From Sphingomonas adhaesiva (GTDB lineage Bacteria > Pseudomonadota > Alphaproteobacteria > Sphingomonadales > Sphingomonadaceae): a stretch of 64,000 nucleotides of DNA. Both the position numbers and the translations under genes were made by a program. Of this stretch, positions 7,588-22,500 are shown in pieces; the first letter of the stretch is position 1, and each line of letters starts with the position of its first letter. Location of the stretch: contig NZ_NWVC01000004.1 in assembly GCF_002374855.1 (NCBI RefSeq), positions 62,001-126,000 on the forward strand. The letters are read 5' to 3'. The notes under the pieces are model-generated. The model made no database searches. It was not told where the DNA came from and saw nothing but the letters and a program-made list of their open reading frames with translations.

Positions 7588-10500
7588 ATGGCAGGCAACG
7601 CGACGAAATCTCCCGCAGGGCCGGCAGGCGGAAAGGCCAACCCGCTTGCCCCCGCACATGCCGCCGTCGAGGGACCGTCCGGGATCGACACCGCCATGGC
7701 CGCGTCCGTGGGCGCGGAGATCAAGTCGCTGTCCGCGCTGAAGGTCGTCCAGCTCGGTCCGGACGGGCATGCCAGGCTCGACATTCCCTATTCGCCGTTC
7801 AAGGCGCAGATCGTCGACGTCGATATCGTGCTGGTGTTCGCCGACGGCAGCCGCATCGTCATTCCGGGCATGGCGCTGACGTCCTTTTCGGGCCAGGCGG
7901 TCGCGATCGACTTCCTCGACAAGAGCTTCACCGCCACCGACCTGATCGGCACGGTCGGCGAGATCAAGGAACAGAGCCAGCTGTTCAAGCTGAACCTGTC
8001 GTCCGAAGATGCGGACACGCCGAAGAAGGAAGCGCCCGACGACAAGGCAAAGTCGCCCGAGGTCCAGCCGCAGGACGCCACGCAGGCGCAGGAAGCCGAG
8101 CAGAAGCAGGAGAACGAGCGGCACACGTCCGACGAGCAGGGCAAGCGGCTGACCGAGAAGCTCAGCGATACGCTGGCGTCCTCCGCGCCGCCGCCCAGCG
8201 CGGCCCCGGTGCCCAGCTCGCCCACCCCGTCAGATGGCAAGAACAACGGATCGGGTTCGGGCATCGGGCTGGGCAAGCTGGTGCCCACGCTGAGTTTCGA
8301 GCTTTTCAACAAGGAAGGCGTCCACACCGCCACCGAGGGCAAGGTCAACGTCGTCACCGGATCGACCGGCGGCACCGGATCGTCGACCAGCGTCAATTAC
8401 ACCGCGCAGTCCGCGCGCGAGACGATCACCGGCACCGGCAGCGCCGACCGTATCTACGCCGACAGCCCGGCGCAGGCGCCGTCGGGTACGTCGCTGCGCA
8501 CGCTGCACGTCAGCGCGATGGTGCCGGCCAAGGGGCTGTCGCTGCTCCAGGTGCTCGTCCCTTCGCTGCCTGAAGGCTATGCGGTCGAGAATGCGAAGCT
8601 GACCGACAAGGGCTGGGTCATCACGGCCGAGCAGGGCAATATCAAGGTCGTCACCAGCTACACCGACGCCAATGGCGTCGTCGTCACCTATCCGCCCGGC
8701 GAGACGCATTTCAGCTTCGACATCCAGCTGACCTATGCGCTGCCCGACGCGGGGAAGACTCCGGCGGCGAACGGCTTCCAGTCGGAATTCTTCCTGCCCG
8801 TCGACCTGGGGCTGTCGACGGACGGCACCAATTACACCTATGCGGTCGAGGTATCGTCGCGCTTCGGCATCAAGGTCGTCACCGGCGATGCCGACATGAA
8901 GGCGACCGACCCGGTCACGGGCGCGCCGATCTACGTGCTGTTTTCCAACCCGCCGGGTAACGTCATCGACGCGGGCGATGGCGACGACGTGGTGATCGCG
9001 GGCGCCGGTGCCGACCAGATCGAGGGCGGCGGCGGGACCGACACGGTCAGCTATGAGATGTCCAACGTCGCGGTCACGGCGGACCTGAAGGCGGGCACCG
9101 GCAAGGGCGGCTATGCCGAGGGTGATACCTATGCCCATGTCGAGAACCTGACCGGATCGGCGTTCGACGACACGCTGACCGGCGCCGACGGCGACAATGT
9201 CATCGACGGCGGCGCGGGCGCTGACACGATCGACGGCGGGGCGGGGACCGACACAATATCCTATGCCGCCGCCTTCGCGAACGAGAAGGGCACGCCGAAG
9301 GACCCGCTGGCGGGGGTGGAGATCCACCTGGACGGCACCGCGTCGCACGGCGGCGCTGCCGAGGGCGACCGGCTGACCAGCATCGAACATGTCATCGGTT
9401 CGGACCGCAACGATGCGCTGTACGGCGCCGCGGCGGCGGAAATGCTGGAAGGCGGCAAGGGCGACGACCTGCTGGTCGGCGGTGGCGGCGCGGACGCGCT
9501 GAAGGGCGGCGAGGGGACCGACACCGCCAGCTATGCGACATCGGCCGCGGCCGTCACCGCCTATCTGGACGGGACCGCCGGCAGCGGCGGCGACGCGCAG
9601 GGCGATACGCTGTCGGGGATCGAGAATCTGGTCGGGTCGGCGTTCGACGACACCCTGGTGGGCGACGATCGGGACAATGTGCTGACCGGCGGGGCCGGGG
9701 CCGACAGGATCGACGGCGGCGCGGGCATCGACAGCGCGACCTTCGCCGCCAGCAAGGTGGGGGTGACCGTCTATCTCGACGGGCGCGCGGGCGCGGGCGG
9801 GGATGCCGAGGGCGATACCTATGTCCGGGTCGAGCGGTTGACCGGATCGGCGTTCGGCGACCGGCTGGTCGGCGATGCAGGCGCGAACGTGCTGACGGGC
9901 GGCGCGGGCGACGACGTGCTGGAGGGCGCAGGCGGCGCCGACGTGCTGGACGGCGGCGAGGGCTTCGACATCGCCAGCTATGCCGGCGCGGGCGCGGGGG
10001 TGCGCGCGGCGCTGGACGGATCGGCGATGACCGGCGACGCGGCGGGCGACACGCTGACCGCGATCGAGGGGCTGGAAGGCTCCGCCTTCGACGACATGCT
10101 TATCGGCGGTGAGGGCGACAACCGGCTGAGCGGCGGGGCGGGCGACGACATGCTGGTCGGCGGCGGCGGCACGGACCGGCTGGACGGCGGCGACGGCGTC
10201 GACGTGGCCGATTACTCGGGGTCGCGCGCGGCGGTGACCGTCCGGCTGGACGGCACGGCGGGCAGCGGCGGCGATGCGCAGGGCGACATGCTGACCCGTG
10301 TCGAGAACCTGACCGGATCGGCGTTCGACGACACGCTGTCGGGCGATGCCGCTGCGAACGTGCTGAGCGGCGGGGCGGGCGACGACACGCTGGTCGGCGG
10401 CGGCGGGGCGGACGTGCTGGACGGCGGGCGCGGGCGCGACATCGCGGATTATAGCGCGTCGGCCGCGGGCGTCGTCGTCGGGCTGGACGGGCAGACCGGG

Positions 10501-13500
10501 CGCGGCGGCGATGCCGAGGGCGACCGGCTGGCCGGTATCGAGGAACTGCGCGGCTCGTCCTTTGCCGACGTGCTGACCGGCAGCAGTGGCGACGACACGC
10601 TGCGCGGCGGCGCGGGCGACGACCTGCTGGTCGGCGGGCTGGGGGCGGACACGCTGGACGGCGGCGCGGGGTTCGACACCGCCGATTATTCGGACGCGAC
10701 CGCCGGTATCCAGGTCTATCTGGACGGACGCGAATCGACCGGCAACGCCGCGGGCGATCACCTGATCGCGATCGAGCGGGTGCTGGGCGGCAGCTTCGAT
10801 GACCTGCTGGTCGGCGATGCCGGCGACAATGTGCTGGCCGGCGGGGCCGGCGACGACGTGCTGGCGGGCGGCGGCGGTGCGGACACGCTGGACGGCGGCG
10901 CGGGCCGCGACATGGCGGATTACGGCGCCTCCGCGGCCGGGGTGACGGTCGACCTGTCGACCGGCATGGGCAGCGGCGGCGATGCCGTGGGCGACCGGTT
11001 GACCGGGATCGAGGATCTGCGCGGGTCGGCGTTCGACGACGTGCTGACCGGTGACGCGCTCGACAACCGGCTGGCGGGCGGCGCCGGCGCCGATACGCTG
11101 GTCGGCGGCGCGGGCAACGACACTGCGGATTACGCGACCTCCGCCAGCGGCGTCACGGTGGCGCTGGACGGCACCGTTGGGCGCGGTGGCGACGCGCAGG
11201 GCGATACGCTGACCGGGATCGAAACGCTGGTCGGTTCGGCGTTCGACGACGTGCTGGGCGGCGATGCGGGCGCGAACACGCTGTCGGGTGGCGCGGGCGA
11301 CGACCGTCTGTCGGGCGGCGGCGGGGCCGACCGGCTGATCGGCGGCGCGGGCATCGACATTGCCGATTATGCCGGTTCGGGCGCGGGGGTCGATATCGGG
11401 CTGGACGGCGGCGCCAATCGCGGCGGCGATGCCGAAGGCGATGTATATGACGGGATCGAGGGGCTGTCGGGATCGGCCTTTGCCGACCGGCTGCGCGGCT
11501 CCGACGGGGCCGATGTGCTGTCCGGGCAGGGCGGCGACGATCGCATCCAGGGGTCGCTGGGCGCCGACCGGATCGATGGGGGCACCGGGTTCGACACCGT
11601 CGATTATTCGGCCTCGACCGTGGCGGTCGGCGTCGACCTGACGACCGGCGTGGGCGCCGGCGGGCTGGCGGGCGGCGATACGTTGTCGTCGATCGAGGAA
11701 GTGATCGCTACCGCGTTCGACGACCAGCTGCGCGGATCGGGCGCGGACGAGCTGCTGTCCGGCGGCGCGGGCGACGACCAGCTGGCGGGGTTGGGCGGTG
11801 CCGATACGCTGGACGGCGGCGCGGGCTATGACACCGTCAGCTATGCCGAATCGGGCGCCGGCGTGCGGATCGCGATGGACGGCAGCGTCGGCAGCGGCGG
11901 CGATGCGGAGGGCGACCGCCTGATCGCGATCGAGCGCGTCGTCGGTTCGGCGTTCGACGACGCGATCACGGGGACCGCCGCGGGCGACACGATCCTGGGC
12001 GGCGCCGGCGCGGACGTGCTGTCGGGCCAGGACGGCGACGACGTGCTGGAGGGCGGCAGCGGCGACGACCGGTTGCTGGGCGGCGCGGGCGTCGACACGC
12101 TGCGCGGCGGCGAGGGCAACGACACGCTGGCCGGCGGGGCCGACGCGGACGTGCTGGTCGGCGGCAGCGGGCTGGACACCGCCGACTATTCGGCATCGGC
12201 GGGCGCGGTGCGCATCGACCTGAACGATGGCGTCGGCCATGGCGGCGACGCCGAGGGTGACGCCTTGTCGGGGATCGAGAACCTGACCGGATCGGCGGGG
12301 AACGACCGGCTGACCGGCGACGGCAACGCCAACGTCCTCACCGGCGGGGCGGGCGACGATTACCTGACCGGCGGTGCGGGCGCCGACACGCTGGCGGGCG
12401 GCGCCGGCGTCGACACCGCCGATTATTCGACGTCCCGATCGGGCGTGTCGGTCGACCTGGCGACCGGCTTCGCGCAGTTCGGCGATGCCGAAGGCGACCG
12501 GCTGTCGGACATCGAGAATGTCGTCGGCTCGGCCTATGGCGACCAGCTGCGCGCCGGGGCGACCGGCAGCATCCTGACCGGCGGCGCGGGCGACGACATG
12601 CTGATCGCCGGGCGCGGCGCCGACGTGATCGCGGGCGGCACCGGCATCGACACCGCCAGCTTCGCCGGTTCCGCGGCGGGGGTGACCGTCAACCTGGCGA
12701 CCGGGCTTGCCGATGGCGGCGACGCGACCGGCGATGTGCTGATCGCAGTGGAGAACCTCAGCGGTTCGTCGTTCGACGACGTGCTGACCGGCACCGGGGC
12801 GGGCAGCACGATCGACGGCGGCGCGGGCGACGACCGGCTGGCCGGCGGCGCCGGCGACGACACGCTGATCGGCGGCGCCGACGACGACACGCTGGACGGC
12901 GGCGCGGGGGCGGACACCCTGCAGGGCGGGTCCGGGTTCGACACCGCCGACTATCACCGCTCGACCGTGGCGGTGGACGTCGATCTGGTGACCGGCGTCG
13001 GCCGGGGCGGCGATGCCGAGGGGGACCGGCTGACCGGGATCGAGGCGGTGACCGGCAGCGCGCTGGGCGACACGCTGACCGGCAATGCGGGCGCCAACGC
13101 GCTGGACGGCGGTGCGGGCGACGACATGCTGGCGGGCGGCGCCGGCGCGGATACCCTGCGCGGCGGCGACGGGTTCGACACCGCCGACTACCGCGCATCG
13201 GGCGCGGCGGTGGTCGTCAACCTGACCACCGGGGCGAATGCGGGCGGCGACGCGCTGGGCGATATCCTGGACGGGATCGAGCAGGTGCTCGGCTCCGCGT
13301 TCGACGACGTGCTGACCGGTGCCGCGGGTCGGGAGACGCTGCGCGGCGGGCAGGGCAACGATACGCTGGCCGGCGGCGTGGGGGCCGACGTACTGGACGG
13401 CGGCGACGGCACCGACACCGCGGACTATTCCGCGTCGCTGGACGCGGTGCAGGTCGACCTGTCCGTCGGCCTTGCGCATTTCGGCGATGCCGAGGGCGAT

Positions 13501-16500
13501 ACGCTGGTCGATATCGAGAACGTGACCGGTTCGGCCGAGGACGACATCCTGATCGGCGACGGCGGCGGCAACGTCCTGATCGGCGGTGCGGGCGACGACC
13601 AGCTCGTTGGTGCGGCAGGCGACGACACGCTGCGCGGCGGGTCGGGCGACGACGTCCTGAACGGCGGCGCGGGCGCGGACATCATCCAGGGCGGCGACGG
13701 TTTCGACACCGCCGACTATTCCGGTTCGCGGGGCGGCGTGACCGTCAACCTGACCAGCCAGCGTGGCACCGGCGGCGATGCCGACGGCGACATGCTGACG
13801 GGGATCGAGGCAGTGACCGGCAGCGCGTACGACGACGTGCTGACCGGCACGGCGGGCATCAACACGCTGACCGGCGGCGCGGGCGACGACGTGATCCTGG
13901 GCGGCGCCGGCGCCGACGTGCTGGACGGCGGGGCAGGCAACGACACGCTGGACTATGCGACGTCCGCAGCCGCGGTCACCGTCAATCTGGCGACCGGGCT
14001 GGCGCAGGGTGGCGACGCGCAGGGCGACCTGATCGCCCGGTTCGAAAACCTGATGGGGTCCGACTTCGACGACGTGCTGACCGGCGATGCCGGTGCCAAC
14101 CGGCTGCGTGGCGGGGCGGGCGACGACCGGCTGGCCGGCGGCGCCGGGGCCGACGTGCTGGACGGCGGCGCGGGCAGCGATACCGCGGACTATGCGGCGT
14201 CAGGCGCGGCGGTGACGATCGACCTGGCGGCGGGTACCGCAGCCGGCGGCGATGCGACTGGCGATACATTGGTGTCGATCGAGAACGCGATCGGTTCGGC
14301 ACATGACGATATCATCAAGGCCGCCGCTGCCGGTTCGGTGATCGCGGGCGGGGCGGGCGACGACGCCATCACCGCCGGTGCCGGTGCGGATACGCTCGAC
14401 GGCGGGCAGGGTGAGGATCGCGTCGACTATTCGGCGTCGTCCGCCGGGGTCACCGTCAATCTGGCGACCGGCATCGGCGCGGCCGGCGATGCCGCGGGCG
14501 ACCGCTATACCGCGATCGAGGACGTCACCGGCAGCGCCTTCGCCGACCGGCTGACCGGCGATGCCGGGGTCAACCGGCTGAGCGGCGGCGCGGGCGACGA
14601 CGTGATCGCCGGCGGCGGCGGCGCGGACGAGATCGACGGCGGCAGCGGGTTCGACACGCTGGACTATGGCGCGTCGGTACAGGGCGTGACGATCGACTTC
14701 GCCAGCGGCACCGGGCAGGGCGGCGACGCGCAGGGCGACAGCTTCACCGGGATCGAGGCGGTGATCGGCAGCGGTTCGGCCGACCGCTTCGTCGGCGATG
14801 CGCACACGCATGTCATTCGCGCGCAGGGCGGCGACGACATGCTGGTGGCGGGCGCGGGCGCGGAGACGTTCGACGGCGGATCGGGCAGCGACACGGTCGA
14901 TTATTCGGCGTCGACCGCCGGGGTGACGATCGACCTGGCCAGCGGCGCGGCCGGTGGCGGGTTCGCGCAGGGCGACGTGCTGACCGCGGTCGAAGGGGTG
15001 ATCGGCAGCGCGTTCGACGACGTGCTGACCGGATCGGCCAGCGCCAATGCGATCGCCGGCGGCGCGGGCAATGACGTCATCCGTGGCGGCGCGGGCGCGG
15101 ACGCGCTGGACGGCGGCGCGGGGATCGACCTGCTCGACTATTCCGCCTCGTCCAGCGGGGTGACCGTCAACCTGACGACGGGCGTCGCGGCGGGCGGCGA
15201 TGCGGCGGGCGACCAGATCAGCGGGTTCGAGGATATCCTGGGTTCCGCGCAGGCGGACAATCTGACCGGTGACGGCGGCGCGAACCGGCTGACCGGCGGG
15301 GCGGGCGGCGACGTGCTGGCCGGGCTGGGCGGCGCGGACGTGCTGGACGGCGGCGCGGGCGACGATACCGCCGATTATTCGGCATCCGGGGCGGGCGTGA
15401 CGGTCGACCTGGCGGCCGGTACCGGCGCGGGCGGCGATGCGGCCGGCGACACGCTGATCTCGATCGAGAAGGTGATCGGCTCCGCGTTCGCCGACCGGCT
15501 GGGCGGCAGCGCTGGCGCCGACACGCTGGTGGCGGGCGCGGGCGACGACATGCTGCTCGGCAGCCTGGGGGCGGACAGCCTGGTCGGCGGCGACGGCGTC
15601 GACACGGTCGACTATTCGGCGTCCACGGCCGGCGTCCGCGTCGATCTGGGCAGCGGCACCGGCGTCGGCGGGTTGGCCGATGGCGACACGCTGCGCGAGA
15701 TCGAGAATGCGATCGGCACCGCCGGCGACGACGTGCTGGTCGGCAACGGCGGCGCCAACACGCTGACCGGCGGCGCGGGCGCGGACATGCTGGACGGCGG
15801 CGCGGGTGCCGACACGCTGGACGGCGGCCTGGGCGACGACGTGCTGCGCGGCGGTTCGGGGGCTGACGTGCTGCGCGGCGGCGCCGGGTTCGACACGATC
15901 GACTATGCGACGTCGGGCGCGGGCGTCACCATCGACCTGCAGGCCGGCACCGCGATCGGCGGTGATGCGACCGGCGACGTCATCTCCGACATCGAGCGTG
16001 CCGTCGGCTCGGCCTATGACGACCTGTTGCAGGCCGCGGCGGCCGGATCGACGCTGGAAGGCAATGCGGGCGCGGACACGCTGCGCGGCAACGTCGGCAA
16101 CGACGTGCTGCGCGGCGGCGATGGCGACGACGTCATGGTCGGCAATGCCGGCGCGGACGAACTGGACGGCGGCAGCGGCGTCGATACCGCCGACTATTCC
16201 GCATCGGTACAGGGCGTGACGGTCGATCTGGCGCTGGGCACCGGCATCGGCGGCGATGCCGACGGCGATATCCTGCGCGGGATCGAGCGGGTGATCGGTT
16301 CGGCCGGCAACGATACGCTGACGGGTGACGCGGCGGTCAACGCGCTGCTGGCCGGGGCCGGCGACGATATGCTGACCGGCGGCGCGGGGGCCGACGTGCT
16401 GGACGGCGGCGCGGGCAGCGACACCGCCAGCTACGCCGGATCGGCCGCGGGCGTCACGGTCAGCCTGGCGGCCGGCACCGGCACGGGCGGCGATGCGCAG

Positions 16501-19500
16501 GGCGACACGCTGACCCGGATCGAACATCTGGTCGGATCGGCCCTCGCCGATACGCTGACGGGCGATGCGGGGGGCAACCGGCTGACCGGCGGGGCGGGCG
16601 ACGACGTCCTCGCCGGGCTGGGCGGGGCGGACGTGCTGGACGGCGGCACCGGCAGCGACACGGTCGATTATTCCGCGTCGACCGGTGGCGTCACGATCGA
16701 CCTGGCGACCGGCACGGCGGCCGGCGGCGATGCGCAGGGCGATACGCTGATCTCGATCGAGAACGCGATCGGTACCGCCTTTGCCGATGTGATCCAGGCC
16801 ACCATGGCGGGCAGCACGATGCTGGGCGGCGGTGGCGACGACCGCCTGATCGCGGGCGACGGTGCGGACGTGCTGGACGGCGGCACCGGTGCCGACGTTG
16901 CGGATTATTCCGGGTCGACCACGCGGGTGACCGTCAATCTGGCCACCGGCGCCAACAGCGGCGGCTATGCGCAGGGCGACGTGCTGCGTTCGATCGAACA
17001 GGTCGTCGGTTCCGATTTCGATGACGCGCTGACCGGCGATGCCGGCGCCAACGTGCTGACCGCCGGTGCGGGCGACGACGTGCTGGAGGGCGGCGCGGGC
17101 GCCGACCGGCTGGACGGCGGCGCGGGCACCGACACTGCCAGCTACGCTGGTGCGACCGGCGCGGTCACGGTCAGCCTGGCGACCGGGACCGGCACGGCAG
17201 GGGACGCGACCGGCGACGTGCTGGTCGATATCGAGAATTTGGCCGGTTCGGCCTACGCCGACCGGCTGACCGGCAATGCGGGCGTCAACGTCGTAAGCGG
17301 CGGCGCGGGCGACGACGTGCTGGCCGGTCTGGGCGGCGCGGACGTGCTGGACGGCGGCACCGGCAGCAACACCGCCGATTATTCGGCGTCGGCGGCGGCG
17401 GTGCAGGTCAACCTGAGCACCGGGGCGCTTTCCGCCAGCCAGATCGCCGGCGGCACGATCCAGGCCGGTACCGGGCTGGGCGGCGACGCGCAGGGCGACA
17501 CGCTGGCCAATATCCAGAACCTGATCGGTTCGGCGTACGCCGACTATCTGATCGCCGGCACCGGGGGGCGGATCACCGCAGGTGCGGGCGCGGACATCGT
17601 CGTGGCCGGCGCGGGTGCCGATGCGATCGACGGCGGCGCCGATACCGATGTGATCAACTACGCGCGATCGACCGCGGGCGTGACGGTGAATCTGACGCTC
17701 GGCACCGGCACCGGCGGTTTCGCGCAGGGCGATACGCTGGTGTCGATCGAGGGTATCTATGGGTCGAACTTCGCCGACGTCCTGACCGGGACGGCCGGGG
17801 TCAACAACATCCAGGGCGCGAACGGCGACGACATCATCGAAGGGCTTGGCGGCGCTGACACGCTGGCGGGGGGCAGCGGGTTCGACACGGTGAGCTATGC
17901 CGGTTCGGGCAGCGGCGTCACTGTCGACCTCAACCTGACCACGGCGCAGGTATCGAGCGGCGATGCGTCGGGCGACGTGCTGAGCGGGTTCGAGAAGGTC
18001 ACCGGATCGGCCTATGCCGACCGGCTGGTCGCGGCGGCTGCGGGCAGCACGCTGGCCGGCGGTGCGGGCAATGACGTGCTGGTCGCCGGTGCGGGGGCCG
18101 ACACGATCGACGGCGGGCTGGACAACGACACGGTCGATTATGCCGCGTCGACCGCCGGCGTCGTCGTCAACTTGGGCACCGGCGCCGTATCGGGCGGCTA
18201 TGCACAGGGCGACCGCGTGAGCGCCGTCGAGAATGCGATCGGTTCCGCCTATGCCGATCAGCTGACCGGGGACAGCGGCGCGAACGTGCTGACCGGCGGC
18301 GCGGGCGACGATGCGCTGGACGGCGGCGCGGGCGCCGACACGCTGGACGGCGGCGACGGCATCGACACCGCGGACTATTCGGCCTCCACCGGCGCGGTCG
18401 CGGTCAACCTGACGACCGGGGTCGGTGCGGGCGGCCATGCCGATGGCGACATGCTGATCGCGATCGAGAACCTGACGGGCAGCGCCGGGAACGACGTGCT
18501 GACCGGCAGCGCGGCGGCCAACGTCCTGCGCGGCGGGGCGGGCGACGACGTGTTGGCCGGGCTGGCCGGGGCGGACACGATCGACGGCGGTTCGGGCAAC
18601 AACACCGCGGATTACGGCGCATCCGCTTCCGCCGTCTATGTCGACCTGGCGTCCTTCGCGATCGCGACGCCGGCGGGGTCGGTCACCAGCGCGATGGCGC
18701 GCGGCGGCGATGCCGAGGGTGACGTGCTGACCAACATCCAGAACGTCATCGGTTCCGCCCATGACGACATTCTGGCGGCGTCCGCCGCGGGCGGGAAACT
18801 GTCCGGCGGTGCGGGCGACGACAATCTCGTCGCCAATGCCGGGGGCGATCAGTTCGACGGCGGCGCGGGTTCCGGCGACGTCGTCAACTACGTCATGAGC
18901 AATGCGGCCGTGACCGTGAACCTGGGCACCGGGCTGGGTTCGGGCGGTTTCGCGCAGGGCGACAGCTATGTCGGGGTGGAGGGCGTATACGGATCGAATT
19001 CCGGCGACACGCTGACCGGCGACGGCGGAGCGAACCTCATCAAGGGCAATGGCGGCAACGACGTCATCGAGGGCGGGGGCGGCGCCGACCGGCTGCAGGG
19101 CGGCGACGGCGTCGACACGATATCCTACGCCGGTTCGAACGCGGGCGTGACGGTCGACCTGACGCTGGCGACGGCGCAGCTGTCCGCCGGCGATGCGGCG
19201 GGCGACATCCTGTCGGAGTTCGAGAATATCCTGGGATCGGGGCTCAACGACCGGCTGACCGGCGATGCGAACGCCAATATGCTGTCGGGCGGGGCGGGCA
19301 ACGACGTGCTGCAGGGCGGCGGCGGGGCCGATACGCTGGATGGCGGCGCGGGCGCGGACACCGCCAGCTATGCCGCGTCGACCGCGGCGGTGACGGTCGA
19401 CCTGCGCATGACGACCGCGCAGGTTTCCACCGGCGACGCGTCGGGCGACGTGCTGACCGCGATCGAGAATCTGACCGGTTCGGCGTTCGGCGACGTGCTG

Positions 19501-22500
19501 ACCGGCGATGCGGGCGACAACATGCTGGCCGGCGGCGACGGAGACGATCTGCTGGCCGGGCTGGACGGCGCGGACACGATCGACGGCGGCGCGGGCGTCG
19601 ACGTCGTCAGCTACGCCGGGTCGCAGGCCGGGGTCACGGTCAACCTGACCACCAACGTCAACACCGGCGGCGATGCCGAGGGCGACCTATTGTCCAATAT
19701 CGAGCAGGTCACCGGTTCGTCGTTCAACGATGTGCTGACCGGCGATGCCGGCGCCAATACGCTGCTGGGCGACGATGGCGACGACGTGCTGGCGGGTATG
19801 GCGGGCGCGGACGTGATCGACGGGGGTGCGGGCAACAATACCGCGGACTATTCCGCATCCGGCGCGGCGGTGTACGTCAACATCAACGCATCGTGGAACG
19901 GCACGGCGTCGTCGGGCAATAACGTCACCTTCACCGTCAACCCGAACACCGGCGTCGGCGGCGATGCCGAAGGCGACACGCTGACCAATATCCAGAACGT
20001 CATCGGATCGGCGTTCAACGACTATTTCTATGCCAACGACACCGGCGGGAAGCTGGATGCCGGCGCCGGCGACGATTATCTGGTCGCGGGCAGCGGCGCG
20101 GACAATCTGGTCGGCGGCGCGGGCAGCGATACCGTTTCCTACGGCCGTTCGAACGCGGCGGTGACGGTCAACCTGGCGACGGGCGCGGCGTCCGGCGGCT
20201 TTGCCGCGGGCGACGTTCTGACCGGGATCGAGAACGTCAACGGATCGAACCTCAACGACACGCTGACCGGCGATGCCAACGCCAACACCATCAAGGGGAA
20301 CGACGGCAACGACACGATCGACGGCGGGATGGGCAATGACACGCTCGACGGCGGCAACGGCACCGATACGCTGAGCTACATCACCGCCGCCGCGGGCGTG
20401 CGCACGGTCGTCAACTACTACACCTGGGTGTCGGGCGTCCTGACCTATACCGCGGTCAACACGGTGGGCGCGGGAACCGACATCACCTCCGGCTTCGAGA
20501 ATGTCGTCGGTTCCAATTTCAGCGACATCCTGAAGGGATGGCAGTCGCTGACGGCGTTCTTCGCGGGATCCGGCAACGACCAGCTGATCGGCAATTCCAA
20601 CGCCGGGACGATGCACGGCGGAGCGGGCGTCGATACGCTGAACTATGGCGAAACCAACACCTGGGGCGGCATCACCGTCGATCTGGCGATCAACGGCAAT
20701 GTCGCGACCAAGGCATGGGGCGGGTTCGCGGGTGCGGATCTGATCCAGAATATCGAGAATGTCGTCGGCAGCAACGCCCACGATTATATCGCGGGCGACA
20801 GCGGGGCGAATGCGCTGGACGGCGGACGCGGCAACGACATGCTGCTGGGCGCCGCGGGCAATGACGTGCTGTACGGCGGTATCGGCGACGACACGCTGAT
20901 CGGCGGCGCCGGTGCCGACGCGCTGATCGGCGGGATGGGCGTGGATACGGCCAGCTGGGCGGGATCGGGCGCCGCGGTCAACGCGAACCTGGCGACCGGC
21001 ATCGCCTATGGCGGGGATGCCGGGACGCAGGGCGCCGCGGGCGTCTATACCAACGCCAGCCTGGTCGCGGGGTGGAGCTTTTCCGAAGGCAATGGCACGG
21101 CTTCCACCTCGATCAGCGGGTCGCAGCGCGTCACGCTGAGCAACGTGGGCTGGGTGGCGGACGCGCACGGCGGCCAGGCGCTGGACTTCGCGGGCAACAA
21201 CAGCAGCGTCGCGACGATCGGTTCGCTGACGTTCGGCGAAAGCTTCACCGTCGCCGCCAAGGTCAATTTCGATCGCGCGGCGGGCGCGAACGAAGGCATC
21301 TTCCGGTTCGGCATCAACGGCGCGGCCAGCAGCGCGGGCCAGATCTTCGTTTCCCGGACGAACGCCGGCGGCCTCTATTTCGAGATCCGCGACGGGACGA
21401 CGGCAACCGCCTTCGGCACCGCGACGGCCGGCGGGCTGACCGCGGCCGGAACGTGGTACGACGTCGCGGTCACGTATCAGGCCGGCCGGATGATGATCTA
21501 TCTCAACGGCGAGCTGGTGGCCTCCACCGACCATAACGTCACGCTGAGCAGCAGCACGTACAGCACGAACTATCTGGGCCGCGATTGGGACGCCAGCCGC
21601 GCGCTGGACGGGAAGATCGACGATTTCGCGGTGTTCAGCACCGCGCTGACCCAGGCCGAGATCCAGCAGCTGGCGACCCAGACCAAAGGGCTGGAAGGGG
21701 CGGGCCTGGTGACCGATACGCTGGCGGGCATCGAGAATCTGGCCGGCACCGATTATGCCGATACGCTGACCGGCGACGGCGGCGCCAACACGCTGGACGG
21801 CGGGCTGGGCAACGACACGCTGTCCGGCGGTGCGGGCGACGACGTGCTGATCGGCGGCGCGGGGGCCGACCGGCTGGACGGCGGCGCGGGCAGCGACGTG
21901 GTGTCCTATGCGCTGTCGGCGGCGGCGGTGACGGTCAATCTGGCCACCTCCACCGTCAGCGGCGGGGATGCGCAGGGCGATACGCTGATCGGGATCGAGG
22001 GCGTCATCGGCTCGATCGGCAACGATATGCTGACGGGCGATGCGGGCGACAACGTCCTGACCGGCGGGCTGGGCAACGACACGGTGGCGGGCGGCGACGG
22101 CAACGACGCCATCTACGGCGACGCGAGCGCCGCGATCGATCTGCGCAATCTCGTCACCTATGGCACCGCCGCCAACCTGCTGGTGAACGGGTCGTTCGAG
22201 GCCTATGCCGGGATCGCGCGGAACGGCAACGCATGGATCGCCACCGGCAGCGGCACGGCCGGGTGGCAGACGGCCGACGGCCGTATCCAGATCTTCAACA
22301 GCCAGGTCATCGCCGATGGCGCGGCGACGAACCAGTCGCTGAAGATGGGAAGCAGCGGCACCGCCGATGTGTGGCAGAACGTGACGACGGTCGCGGGCGA
22401 GACCTATGTCCTGAAGTTCGATCTGGGAAGCTGGACCGCCACCGATACCGGTCCGGTGCAGGTCCTGTTCAACGGGACCGTGATCGACACGATCAATACC

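Noticed and set aside
7588..7660. PAGPAGG near the adhesin N-terminus as a LapG-type cleavage site
   Set aside because: LapG sites are of the T/P-A-A-G type in the retention module. This lacks the double Ala and lies before the folded module; no LapG or LapD gene is nearby.
8230..13479. A 1749-codon open frame on the minus strand within the adhesin gene, with similar ones at 14200-18762, 19687-22581 and 23059-28515
   Set aside because: These are shadows of the biased codon use and repeats of the plus-strand adhesin. They read as Arg/Ala/Val/His-rich nonsense, have no domain pattern and lack ribosome sites.
8956..20955. Regularly spaced repeats that might suggest a CRISPR or satellite array
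   Set aside because: The period is 237 bp, the repeats stay in frame and encode calcium-binding nonapeptides; there are no short identical repeats with unique spacers.
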